Assembly: GCA_036520315.1 (NCBI GenBank)
Contig: DATDJZ010000056.1
Coordinates: 1-30,863, forward strand
Source: DASUPK01 sp036520315
GTDB lineage: Bacteria; Actinomycetota; Thermoleophilia; Solirubrobacterales; 70-9
DNA: 30,863 nt
Direction: 5' to 3'
Shown: positions 7,149 through 14,777 of the stretch, piece by piece
How the letters are laid out: each line of letters begins with the position of its first letter
Numbering within the stretch: the stretch's first letter is position 1
Program-made: the position numbers and the translations under genes
The notes under the pieces: generated by a model
What the model was told of the DNA's origin: nothing
What the model saw: only the letters and a program-made list of their open reading frames with translations
Database searches by the model: none

Positions 7149-8467
7149 GATTCGATCCTTCCGGTCCCCTCCGTGGCGATCTCCATCCGCCGCCCGACAA
7201 GTCAGTCTCCCACCGGGCCGCGCTGATCGGTGCGATGGCGGAGGGGCCGACCAGGATCACCGGCTACCTCGACTCGGCCGATACCAGGGCGACGCTGAGG
7301 GCCGTCACGGCCGTCGGCGCCCAGGTCACCGAGGGCGTGGCCGACGAGCACGGTGGGCTCTTCATCGAGATCGCGGGGATCGGGCTGCGCGGCCCCCGCC
7401 CGGCGGAGATCGACGTCGGCAACGCCGGGACGCTGCTTCGTCTCATGCCGGGGTGGCTCGCCGGACAGGCGGGCGGTGAGTGGACCCTGGACGGCGACGA
7501 GTCGATTCGCCGGCGCCCGGTGGACCGAATAGCGGAGCCCCTGGCCCGGATGAGCGCGGACGTCGAGGCACGCGAGGGACGACTGCCGCCCCTGCGGATC
7601 CGCGGGGCGGAGCTGCGCGGAATCGACTACGAGATGCCGGTCGCCAGCGCGCAGGTGAAGTCCTGCGTGCTGCTCGCCGGCCTGCTGGCGGAGGGGACGA
7701 CGACGATCACCGAACCCTTCTGGACGCGCGACCACACCGAGCGGCTGCTCGCGGCGGCGGGGGCGGAGATCCGCCGCGAGGGGGGCAGGATCGCGATCGC
7801 ACCGGCAGAGCGGCTCGAGGCCGGAGACGTGCCGGTGCCGGGCGATTTCTCCTCGGCCGCGTTCTTCCTGGTCGCTGCACTGATCGTGCCGGGCAGCGAG
7901 ATCAGCCTGCGTGAGGTGGGCATCAACCGCGCGCGGATCGGTCTGCTCTCGATCCTCTCGCGGATGGGAGTCGAGATGGGCGGCGCGCATGAGAGTGAAC
8001 GCGCCGTGACCATTGAGGGAATCCGCGAGCCGGGCCCCGAGCCGATCGCCAGGCTGAACGTACGGGCAGCCCCGTTGCACGGCACCTCGGTCACAGCACA
8101 GGACGTCCCTGCCGCGATCGACGAGCTGCCGCTGGTCGCCCTGCTCGGCTGCTTCGCCGAGGGAGAGACCGTGGTCAGCGGGGCGACCGAGCTGCGGGCG
8201 AAGGAGTCGGACCGGATCGCCGGGATCGTTGAGGGGCTGGAGGCGATCGGGGCGGAGATCGAGGCCAGGCCCGATGGTTTCGCTGTGCACGGCACCGGCG
8301 CGCTCCGCGGCGGCACGCTCGATGCCCGCGGCGACCACCGGCTCGCGATGGTCGGTGCTGTCGCCGGCCTCGCCTCGCAGGAGGGCGTCGAGGTGCGGGG
8401 GTTCGAGGCAGTCGAGGTCAGCTACCCCGGCTTCGAGCGGGACCTGCGCCGACTGGTCGACGGCTGA
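7145..8467 (+). CDS. aroA: 3-phosphoshikimate 1-carboxyvinyltransferase (EPSP synthase)
   Basis: 440 residues. It transfers the enolpyruvyl group of PEP to shikimate-3-phosphate, the sixth shikimate step. The active-site landmarks are PDKSVSHRA (K19, S20, R24), VGNAGTLLRL (91-100), SAQVK (168-172), RDHTE (195-199), the catalytic DELPLVALL segment, ELRAKESDR and GDHRLAM. SAQVK and RDHTE match motifs used to define class II, glyphosate-tolerant EPSP synthases; the P-loop (NAGTLLR rather than NAGTAMRP) also differs from the sensitive E. coli type. Tolerance is an inference only. The gene is coupled to tyrA by a 4-nt overlap and ends the aromatic cluster, facing a convergent cupin gene across a GC-rich hairpin. 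Confidence 0.95.
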   Translation: MRFDPSGPLRGDLHPPPDKSVSHRAALIGAMAEGPTRITGYLDSADTRATLRAVTAVGAQVTEGVADEHGGLFIEIAGIGLRGPRPAEIDVGNAGTLLRLMPGWLAGQAGGEWTLDGDESIRRRPVDRIAEPLARMSADVEAREGRLPPLRIRGAELRGIDYEMPVASAQVKSCVLLAGLLAEGTTTITEPFWTRDHTERLLAAAGAEIRREGGRIAIAPAERLEAGDVPVPGDFSSAAFFLVAALIVPGSEISLREVGINRARIGLLSILSRMGVEMGGAHESERAVTIEGIREPGPEPIARLNVRAAPLHGTSVTAQDVPAAIDELPLVALLGCFAEGETVVSGATELRAKESDRIAGIVEGLEAIGAEIEARPDGFAVHGTGALRGGTLDARGDHRLAMVGAVAGLASQEGVEVRGFEAVEVSYPGFERDLRRLVDG

Positions 8468-8512
8468 CGGCTTTGCGACCAGATACAGCGGCTGGCGCCG
8501 CAAGAATCAGGC

Positions 8513-8531
8513 GCGGCGGCTGCGCCGCCGC
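8513..8531. terminator. GC-rich hairpin between convergent aroA and cupin genes
   Basis: Perfect 8-bp stem GCGGCGGC (8513-8520) and GCCGCCGC (8524-8531) with a 3-nt loop, just beyond the cupin stop and 45 nt after the aroA stop. There is no T-run on either strand. Its position suggests a bidirectional terminator. A 10-nt direct repeat AGCGGCTGGC (8486-8495 and 8541-8550) flanks it. Confidence 0.5.
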
Positions 8532-8532
8532 T

Positions 8533-8895
8533 TCAAGTGGAGCGGCTGGCCGCTGATGGGTGCCCGTCGCCGGGCCAGGGGGCGAGGACGAGCAGGATCC
8601 GAGCGTCCTCGACCGCCGTCACCTCGTGCCGCTCGGCGGGATCGAAGATCGCCAGCAGCCCGGTGCCGCCGGCCGCCCACTTGCCGTCGGGGGTGTTGAT
8701 CTCGATGTTGCCGTCGATCACCAGCACCCAGGCGCGCTCGTGCACCTGGTGCTCCTGGAGCTGCTCGCCCTTGGGGAGGTTGATGACGATGGCGCGACCC
8801 TCGGTGTCCGAATCGAGGACCTGAGGGGCATGGGGCAGAACTTCGAGCTCGTTCAGGTTCCAGCTCTCCATCACGCGGAACTCTATATCCGCCAC
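8533..8895 (-). CDS. Small single-domain cupin protein
   Basis: 120 residues with a GTG start. It forms one conserved beta-barrel of the cupin type: motif 1 GEQLQEHQVHERAWVLVIDG (residues 43-62) with potential metal ligands H49, H52 and E53, and motif 2 GLLAIFDPAERHEVTAVED with H90. This ligand set (two histidines, one acidic residue and a final histidine) suggests bound divalent metal. The N-terminal segment MESWNLNELEVLPHAPQVL is probably the dimerising strand. Substrate and reaction cannot be inferred; such small cupins are often annotated as AraC-binding-like barrels. It is oriented against the surrounding operon, convergent with aroA and divergent from cmk. Confidence 0.8.
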   Translation of the reverse strand: MADIEFRVMESWNLNELEVLPHAPQVLDSDTEGRAIVINLPKGEQLQEHQVHERAWVLVIDGNIEINTPDGKWAAGGTGLLAIFDPAERHEVTAVEDARILLVLAPWPGDGHPSAASRST

Positions 8896-8919
8896 AGGGA
8901 GGGTGAAACCGTTGTGCGA

Positions 8920-8949
8920 GGGCGCGGCGCCAGCCGCGACCCGTTTAAT
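8920..8949 (+). promoter_or_regulatory. cmk promoter region: hairpin plus CCCGTTTAAT box
   Basis: GGG-CGCGGC (8920-8928) can pair with GCCGCG-A-CCC (8933-8942, one bulged A). TTTAAT follows at 8944-8949, exactly 6 nt before the cmk ATG, as expected for the -10 box of a leaderless transcript. No convincing -35 box is seen. The same ACCCGTTTA word occurs at 14270 and 26990. Confidence 0.4.
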
Positions 8950-8955
8950 GGTGGG

Positions 8956-9594
8956 ATGGTGATCGCGATCGACGGCCCCGCCGGGGCCGGCAAGTCAACC
9001 GTTGCCCGGGCCGTCGCGAAGGCGCTGGGGTTCACCTACCTCGACTCCGGGGCGATGTATCGAGCCGTGGCGCTCGCGGCGCTCGACCGCGGGATCGATC
9101 CGGATGACGGCGAGGGGCTCGGCGAGCTGGCCTGGGACCTCGACATCGATTTCGAGGGGAACGGCATCCGCCTCGGCGGCAAGCCTGTCGAGGGCAGGAT
9201 TCGCTCGCCGGCGGTCACGGTCGCGGCCTCGCGCGTCTCAGTGCATCCCCAGGTGAGGCGGGCGATGGTGAAGCGTCAGCGAGAGCTGATCGCGGCCGGC
9301 AACTACGTGGCCGAAGGACGGGACATCGGCACGGTAGTGAGCCCCGACTCGCCCTTGAAGGTCTTCCTGACGGCGAACGAGGAGGAGCGCGCGCGCCGCC
9401 GCGCAGCCGAGACCGGTGAGTCCGTCAGCCGGGTTCAGGAGGCGATCAGGGATCGCGACAGGCGGGACCGGGAGCGCGCGGACAGCCCACTGCTGGCGGC
9501 GAGGGAGTCGATCGATATCGACACGACCGACCTCACCCCGGACCAGGTGGTCGAGCGGATCGTCGCCCTCGCCCGGGAGAGGGAGATCGCCTGA
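8956..9594 (+). CDS. cmk: Cytidylate kinase
   Basis: 212 residues from ATG 8956; the frame is open further upstream, but the nucleotide-binding loop IAIDGPAGAGKSTVARA begins at residue 3, so this start is compelling. The enzyme phosphorylates CMP and dCMP with ATP. Visible elements are the P-loop GPAGAGKST (7-15), YLDSGAMYRAVAL, VSVHPQVR, the EGRDIGTVV segment that binds the CMP phosphate and sugar, and the arginine-rich lid around EEERARRRAAE, followed by RDRRDRERADSPLLAA. The stop TGA and the der ATG overlap by one base, giving the conserved cmk-der pair. A TTTAAT box 6 nt ahead suggests a leaderless start. Confidence 0.95.
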   Translation: MVIAIDGPAGAGKSTVARAVAKALGFTYLDSGAMYRAVALAALDRGIDPDDGEGLGELAWDLDIDFEGNGIRLGGKPVEGRIRSPAVTVAASRVSVHPQVRRAMVKRQRELIAAGNYVAEGRDIGTVVSPDSPLKVFLTANEEERARRRAAETGESVSRVQEAIRDRDRRDRERADSPLLAARESIDIDTTDLTPDQVVERIVALAREREIA

Positions 9595-10982
9595 TGGAGG
9601 GCAGAGGCGGTCCCGAGCCCCCGGCTCGCGCCCTCCGCCGCCGCCCCGCGGTGGCGGTGGTCGGGTTTCCCAATGCGGGCAAGAGCACATTGGTGAACCG
9701 TCTCGCCGGCGGCCGCGAGGCGGTCACCGATCCGGAGCCGGGAGTGACTCGGGACCGGCGCGCGCTGGAGTGCGAGTGGAACGGCCTCAGCTTCGACCTG
9801 ATCGACACCGGCGGCGTGGACCTTGCCGACTCGGACGAGCTGGCCCGGGCCGTCCAGGCGCAGGCGCGGGCCGCGATCGAGGAGGCGGAGGTGATCCTGC
9901 TCGTTGTCGACGCTCGTAGCGGCCTGGGTCCCGGCGACGCCGAGCTCGCCGACCTGCTGCGGCGCTCGGCGCGGCCGGTGGTGGTGGCGGCCAACAAGGT
10001 CGACCGGCCGGAGGATGAGCCCATGGCAGCGGAGCTCAACGCCCTCGGCCTCGGCGAGCCGATGCCGGTCTCCGCCTCGCACGGCCTCGGCACCGGAGAT
10101 CTCCTGGATCGGCTGGTGGAGGACCTCAGGCGCCATCTCCCGGACGAGGCGGGAAGTAACGCCGAGGAGGCCCCCCGGATCGCGATCCTGGGACGACCCA
10201 ACGTCGGCAAGTCCTCGCTGCTCAACGCGATGCTGGGTTCCGACCGGGTGATCGTCAGCGAGCGGGCCGGGACGACGCGCGATCCGGTCGACACCGAGGC
10301 CGAGGTGGACGGCGAGCGTGTCGTGCTCGTCGACACCGCCGGCCTGCGCCGGCGGGGGAAGGTGGCCGGGACGGTCGGCTACTACGCGCAGCTTCGCTCC
10401 GAGCGGGCCGCGGAACGCGCCGACGCGGCGATCGTCGTCTGCGATGCGAGCGAGGGCCTCACCTCGGAGGACCTCCGGGTCGCCGAGGTCGCCATGCGCA
10501 CCGGCTGCGCCACGGTTCTCGCTCTCAACAAATGGGATATCTCGCGAACGGACGTGGACGACGCCCGGGCGCGCGCCGCGCAGAAGCTCAGGCTGCGCCC
10601 ACCCGTACTGACCACCTCCGCGCTCACCGGACGCGGCATCGCCCCGGTGCTCGGCGAGGCGATCAGGCTCGCGCACCGGGCCGCGGAGCGGATCCCGACG
10701 CCCGAGCTCAACCGGTTCGTCGTCGGCGTCGTCGCCGACAGGCAACCCCCTCAGCGTCATGGCAGGCGGCTGCGCCTCTACTACGCCGCGCAGGTGGGTC
10801 GGCGCCCTCCTCGCTTCGCGATCCAGGTCAACGATCGCAGGCTGATCAACCGCGACTGGGCCTTCTACCTCGAGAACCGCCTCCGCGATGCGTACGACCT
10901 CCAAGGGGTCCCTCTGATCATCGATTACGTGCCGCGCAAGGGTCGTCGCTACCGGAGCGCCCAACGCGCCGGCCGGGTATAA
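9594..10982 (+). CDS. der: Ribosome-associated double GTPase Der (EngA)
   Basis: 462 residues with two consecutive G domains and a C-terminal KH-like domain. Domain 1 has GFPNAGKST (24-32), DTGG (71-74) and NKVD (134-137); domain 2 has GRPNVGKSS (200-208), DTAG (247-250) and NKWD (312-315). The C-terminal region (about 365-462) contains RPPRFAIQVN and the NRLRDAYDLQGVPLIIDYVP signature, ending in a basic tail. Der assists maturation of the 50S ribosomal subunit. The start overlaps the cmk stop by one base; a DUF3352-type gene follows after 10 nt, so transcription probably continues to metK. The N-terminal 18 residues are a proline- and arginine-rich extension before the first G domain. Confidence 0.95.
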   Translation: MEGRGGPEPPARALRRRPAVAVVGFPNAGKSTLVNRLAGGREAVTDPEPGVTRDRRALECEWNGLSFDLIDTGGVDLADSDELARAVQAQARAAIEEAEVILLVVDARSGLGPGDAELADLLRRSARPVVVAANKVDRPEDEPMAAELNALGLGEPMPVSASHGLGTGDLLDRLVEDLRRHLPDEAGSNAEEAPRIAILGRPNVGKSSLLNAMLGSDRVIVSERAGTTRDPVDTEAEVDGERVVLVDTAGLRRRGKVAGTVGYYAQLRSERAAERADAAIVVCDASEGLTSEDLRVAEVAMRTGCATVLALNKWDISRTDVDDARARAAQKLRLRPPVLTTSALTGRGIAPVLGEAIRLAHRAAERIPTPELNRFVVGVVADRQPPQRHGRRLRLYYAAQVGRRPPRFAIQVNDRRLINRDWAFYLENRLRDAYDLQGVPLIIDYVPRKGRRYRSAQRAGRV

Positions 10983-10992
10983 GGGGCCGTCC

Positions 10993-12984
10993 GTGAGTGC
11001 GCCCGAAGCCGGTGGCCCGGGGGACGACGATGCCCCGGGCGAAGCCGGCAGCAAGAGCGATGGCGGCGAGGAGTCTCGTCTCACCCGGCTCCGCCGCAGG
11101 CTGAGCCCGCGCCGCGGCGAGCCGGCCCCCGAGTCGCCGCCTGAGGAGCCGGAGGCCCCGGCGACGAAGCCGCTCTTCTCGCTGGAGCCTCCCGAGGAGG
11201 AGAAGAAGGCGGGTCGCTCGAGCGACCTTGTCTTCAGGGCGAGGACCCGCCTGCAGGCGATCGGCTACTGGCTGCGCGAGAAGGGGCAGATCGCCCGGCC
11301 CGCCCTGAAGCGGGCGGGTGCGGCGACCGTCGCAGGCGCACGGTCTGCCGGAGCCTGGTGGTCGAGACGCTCGCGCGGCACGAAGATCCAGGTCGGCGCG
11401 GTCGCCGGCATCGTCGTCCTCTACCTGATCTTCAAGTTCCTGCCCGTGCCGGGGGTTCCCTGCCAGGTCTCGGCCGCCAGGGAGTGCGCGCCGTCGAACG
11501 ACACCATCGCCTACGTCCCGCGTGATGCCGCCCTCTACGTCCACCTGACGATGAACAGCGACAGCCACCAGTGGGATCTGGAACGGGATCTCGGCGACAC
11601 CCTCCCCAACTTCACCGCTCTGCTGCAGAGCGATACACAGACATTGGCTGGCCCCACCGGCCGCCCGCTCGACCTCTCGACTGAGGTTCTTCCGTGGGTC
11701 AAGGACGATCTCGCTCTGCTCGGCGTGCCGGGGCCGAAGGGAGCAACGCCCGAGACCTACATCGCGGGCATCGGCGACGAGGGCAGGGCCAACCAGTTCG
11801 CGGCGAGCCTCTCTCCCGGGGGCCCAGCCAACCAGGTCAAGGTGGGGGACGTCACGCTGACCACCTACTCGAACGGCGTCGCCACTGCGCGCTCTGGCGA
11901 CCAACTCCTCTTCGGCAACGTGGCGGCGGTTCGCGCTGCCCTGGCCGCGAAGGCCGGCCGGGTGCCCGGACTGGAGGGGTCCGACCAAGACAGGGCACGC
12001 GAGCAGCTGCCGGACGTCCGCTTCGCCGAGGTCTATCTCTCCCGCGCCGGCGTGCAGCGCTTCCTCCCGCCGACCGCCACCGGAGCCAGCCAGCTCGACA
12101 CCTTCGTCGACTATGGGGCGACCAGCGGCATGGCGGTGGGCGCCCGGGCGCGAGACGACGGTGTGCAGGTGAACCTGGTCAGCGAGCTCGACCCGAACCT
12201 CGAGCAGCGCAGCCCGACCGTGTTCGCCAGCCTGCCCGAGTTCGAGCCGGGTCTCGCCGACGAGGCGGGCCCGCGCGCGCTCGGCTACATCGGGGTCGGG
12301 GAGCTCGGCCCGGCGATCAACAACGCGCTCGCGACGGCGGGGGCCGGCGCGCAGGGCCTCGCGGGCTCCCTGCGGGCGCTCGCCCAGCGTCTGCAGAAGG
12401 AGGCGGGGGTCGACCCCCTCAAGGACCTGCTTCCCGCCCTGGGCGGACAGGCCGCCCTGGTCGCCGAGCCGACGGGCGCGGTGCCCTACGCGAGCCTGAT
12501 CGTCGACGGCGTCGACGACGAGAAGGCCGGCGACGCGCTGGCGTCGCTGCAGGGGCCGCTGCTGCGCTCACTCGGCTCCGGAGGCGGGCAGGTACCGAGC
12601 TTCCGGACCACGGACGTGGACGGCGTCCCGGTGCATTCCGTCCAGGTCTCGCCGAGCGTCGACCTCTCGTATGCGATCTTCGACGGAAAGCTGGTCATCT
12701 CCACGCAACCGCAGGGGATCTCGCAGGTGCGCTCGAGCGGGGACACCCTGGCCGACACGGGTGCTTTCGCAGACGCGACGGACCGACTCCCGGACCGGGT
12801 CTCGGCGCTAGTCTTCCTCAACCTCGACGAGGTCCTGGGACTTGCTCAGCAGGCCGGCCTGGCGGAGAATCCACTCTATGCCTCACTCAGCGAAGACATC
12901 GCGCGCGTCGGTTCCCTTGGTCTCGCCGTGAGGGGAAGCGACGACGAGCTTCAATCGGAGCTCTTCCTGGCCATCCACGACTGA
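10993..12984 (+). CDS. DUF3352-like membrane-anchored protein of unknown function
   Basis: 663 residues, GTG start 10 nt after der. Residues 1-75 are acidic, proline-rich and probably disordered; residues 76-130 are basic and may lie along the membrane. One transmembrane helix spans about 133-151 (VGAVAGIVVLYLIFKFL). The remaining 500 residues should be extracytoplasmic: a cysteine pair (C157, C165), then NDTIAYVPRDAALYVHLTM and a repeated alpha/beta architecture with FAASLSPGGPANQVKVGDVTLTTY-like and IFDGKLVISTQPQGI-like segments. This pattern resembles DUF3352 proteins of actinobacteria; I know no assigned activity. The fixed position between der and metK says only that it is expressed with housekeeping genes. 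The domain name is moderately certain; the topology is well supported. Confidence 0.65.
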   Translation: MSAPEAGGPGDDDAPGEAGSKSDGGEESRLTRLRRRLSPRRGEPAPESPPEEPEAPATKPLFSLEPPEEEKKAGRSSDLVFRARTRLQAIGYWLREKGQIARPALKRAGAATVAGARSAGAWWSRRSRGTKIQVGAVAGIVVLYLIFKFLPVPGVPCQVSAARECAPSNDTIAYVPRDAALYVHLTMNSDSHQWDLERDLGDTLPNFTALLQSDTQTLAGPTGRPLDLSTEVLPWVKDDLALLGVPGPKGATPETYIAGIGDEGRANQFAASLSPGGPANQVKVGDVTLTTYSNGVATARSGDQLLFGNVAAVRAALAAKAGRVPGLEGSDQDRAREQLPDVRFAEVYLSRAGVQRFLPPTATGASQLDTFVDYGATSGMAVGARARDDGVQVNLVSELDPNLEQRSPTVFASLPEFEPGLADEAGPRALGYIGVGELGPAINNALATAGAGAQGLAGSLRALAQRLQKEAGVDPLKDLLPALGGQAALVAEPTGAVPYASLIVDGVDDEKAGDALASLQGPLLRSLGSGGGQVPSFRTTDVDGVPVHSVQVSPSVDLSYAIFDGKLVISTQPQGISQVRSSGDTLADTGAFADATDRLPDRVSALVFLNLDEVLGLAQQAGLAENPLYASLSEDIARVGSLGLAVRGSDDELQSELFLAIHD

Positions 12985-12991
12985 GGAACCA

Positions 12992-14236
12992 ATGGAGAAG
13001 CTTTCAGACAACGAGTACCTGTTCACCTCCGAGTCGGTCACTGAGGGTCACCCGGACAAGATCTGCGATCAGATCTCGGACGGTGTCCTCGACGCGATCA
13101 TGGCCGAGGATCCCGAGGGCCGGGTGGCCTGCGAGACGCTCGTCAACACGGGTCTGGTCGTCGTCTCCGGCGAGATCACGACCAAGTGCTACGTCGACAT
13201 CCCGAAGATCGCCCGCGAGACGATCCGCAAGATCGGCTACGACGATCCGCGCTACGGATTCGATCACGAGGCCTGCGCCGTCCTGACGGCGATCGACGAG
13301 CAGTCGCCCGACATCGCGCAGGGCGTGGACAAGGGCTATGAGCAGCGCGAGGGGGAGTCCGCCGACGAGCTCGACGCGGCCGGAGCCGGGGACCAGGGAA
13401 TGATGTTCGGCTACGCGACCCGTGAGACCAAGGCGCTGATGCCGATGCCGATCCAGATCGCCCATCAGCTGGCCCGGCAGCTCGCCGAGGTGCGCAAGGC
13501 TGAAGTGGTGCCCTACCTCGGCCCCGACGGCAAGACCCAGGTCTCCGTTCGCTACGAGAACGACCGCCCGGTCGAGATCGCCAAGGTCCTGATCTCAACC
13601 CAGCATCGCGAGGAGGCCGGCAAGCAGATGATCCGGAACGACCTCTGGGAGCACGTCCTCGAGCCGGTGCTGCACACGGAGTACAAGGAGCTCTACACCG
13701 AGAAGGAGCTGCTCGAGAACTTCATGGTCAATCCGACCGGCAAGTTCGTGATCGGCGGGCCAGTCGGCGACGCGGGATTGACCGGCCGCAAGATCATCGT
13801 CGACACCTACGGCGGCGCAGCTCGGCACGGCGGCGGCGCCTTCTCGGGCAAGGACCCCTCGAAGGTCGACCGCTCAGCCGCCTACGCGGCCCGCTACGTC
13901 GCGAAGAATGTCGTGGCGGCCGGCCTGGCGGATCGGTGCGAGCTCCAGGTGGCCTATGCAATCGGCGTCGCCCATCCGGTCTCGATCATGGTCCAGACCT
14001 TCGGCACCGGCAAGCTGTCCGACGGGGAGATCGCCCGGATCGTCGAGGACAACTTCGACCTCCGGCCGGCCGCCTTCCGTCGCTATCTGGACCTGCACCG
14101 GCCGATCTTCCAGAAGACGGCGGCCTACGGCCACTTCGGCCGCGAGGACCCGGACTTCACCTGGGAGTACACGGACCGCGCCGATCAGCTGCGTGAGGCT
14201 GCGGGACTGGGCGCGAAGGCGGAGGCGCCCGCCTGA
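12992..14236 (+). CDS. metK: S-adenosylmethionine synthetase
   Basis: 414 residues. It makes S-adenosylmethionine from methionine and ATP. Family signatures are TEGHPDKICDQISD (17-30, with ATP-binding H20), GAGDQGMMFGYA (131-142), GGPVGDAGLTGRKIIVDTYGG and the glycine-rich GGGAFSGKDPSKVDRSAAY loop starting near residue 280. The start codon at 12992 lies 7 nt after the upstream stop, with GAGGAAC as a possible ribosome-binding site. The short gap leaves no room for a SAM riboswitch directly upstream, so metK is probably read from the der operon promoter. A hairpin with a T-rich tail follows the stop. Confidence 0.96.
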   Translation: MEKLSDNEYLFTSESVTEGHPDKICDQISDGVLDAIMAEDPEGRVACETLVNTGLVVVSGEITTKCYVDIPKIARETIRKIGYDDPRYGFDHEACAVLTAIDEQSPDIAQGVDKGYEQREGESADELDAAGAGDQGMMFGYATRETKALMPMPIQIAHQLARQLAEVRKAEVVPYLGPDGKTQVSVRYENDRPVEIAKVLISTQHREEAGKQMIRNDLWEHVLEPVLHTEYKELYTEKELLENFMVNPTGKFVIGGPVGDAGLTGRKIIVDTYGGAARHGGGAFSGKDPSKVDRSAAYAARYVAKNVVAAGLADRCELQVAYAIGVAHPVSIMVQTFGTGKLSDGEIARIVEDNFDLRPAAFRRYLDLHRPIFQKTAAYGHFGREDPDFTWEYTDRADQLREAAGLGAKAEAPA

Positions 14237-14241
14237 TGCGA

Positions 14242-14281
14242 GGGTGCTCCGAGGCGTAGTCGAGGAGCAACCCGTTTAGTT
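14242..14281 (+). terminator. Terminator hairpin after metK
   Basis: GGGTGCTCC (14242-14250) pairs with GGAGC-A-ACCC (14264-14273, one bulged A), followed by GTTTAGTTCT. It lies 5 nt after the metK stop and between convergent genes, which fits a Rho-independent terminator, although the loop is 13 nt and the T-run is broken. Confidence 0.55.
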
Positions 14282-14764
14282 CTGGGGTTCGGCCTCTCCC
14301 TGGAGGCCTGAGAGGACCGGCGTTGCCTGCTCGACCTGCTGGACGACCTGCTCCGGTTGGGCGACGCCCCCGAACACGAAGTTCGACTCGTCGGTCCCCG
14401 CCGTCGTGAACTCGACGTCCCCGATCTGCATGATCCGCTCGTAGACGCCCTGGTCGTAGTTCACGTTCTGGACCCGCTGCAGGCGGGTCTCCTGCACCTT
14501 CCGGGCGATGATCCCGACCTTGATGTTGAGGCGGCGGTCGGTGATCGTGTAGACGGTCGCGACGCGCTTGATGAAGCCGACCAGGATCGTGATTGCGAGG
14601 ATCACGAGGAAGGTGACGATCCCCAGGCTCACGCTGCTGTCGATCAGCCCGGCGAGGACCCCGGCGGCGGCGCCGACCAGAGCTCCCTTGAGGTAGAAGC
14701 CGAGAATCGCCCGCCAGGACGGATGGCCCTGGTAGATCACCCTCTCCCCGGAGTGCAGGTCCAC
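14276..14764 (-). CDS. Small membrane protein with bacterial PH domain (YdbS/DUF304-like)
   Basis: 162 residues, GTG start. Residues 8-16 (RVIYQGHPS) form the short lead-in typical of YdbS-like proteins, followed by two transmembrane helices (about 20-41 and 45-66). The remaining part is a bacterial PH domain: VYTITDRRLNIKVGIIARKVQETRLQRVQNV (71-101), then a region ending in GDVEFTTAGTDESNFVFGGV. The DRRL and RVQN elements are characteristic of this family. Function is unknown; such proteins are thought to act at the membrane. It lies 10 nt downstream of the secreted-protein gene on the same strand and may be co-transcribed, but a TAGCCT box 7 nt before its start suggests its own leaderless promoter. 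Confidence 0.8.
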   Translation of the reverse strand: MDLHSGERVIYQGHPSWRAILGFYLKGALVGAAAGVLAGLIDSSVSLGIVTFLVILAITILVGFIKRVATVYTITDRRLNIKVGIIARKVQETRLQRVQNVNYDQGVYERIMQIGDVEFTTAGTDESNFVFGGVAQPEQVVQQVEQATPVLSGLQGEAEPQN

Positions 14765-14771
14765 GGCCGGG

Positions 14772-14777
14772 AGGCTA
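14772..14777 (-). promoter_or_regulatory. -10-like box of the PH-domain gene
   Basis: On the minus strand TAGCCT is followed by 7 nt and the GTG start. It overlaps the stop codon of the upstream gene. No -35 element is apparent. Confidence 0.35.

Noticed and set aside
8486..8550. Mobile-element footprint from the direct repeat AGCGGCTGGC on both sides of a hairpin
   Set aside because: The repeats are GC-rich 10-mers, the right one lies in the cupin coding sequence, and a convergent terminator explains the hairpin sufficiently.
9435..11084. Long minus-strand open frame of 549 codons across cmk, der and the following gene
   Set aside because: It lies antisense to three clearly recognisable genes, has low-complexity Arg/Pro/Ser composition and no domain; long antisense frames are expected in GC-rich DNA.
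12985..12991. SAM riboswitch before metK
   Set aside because: Only 7 nt separate metK from the preceding gene, and no SAM-I-like fold was recognised upstream of 10993.
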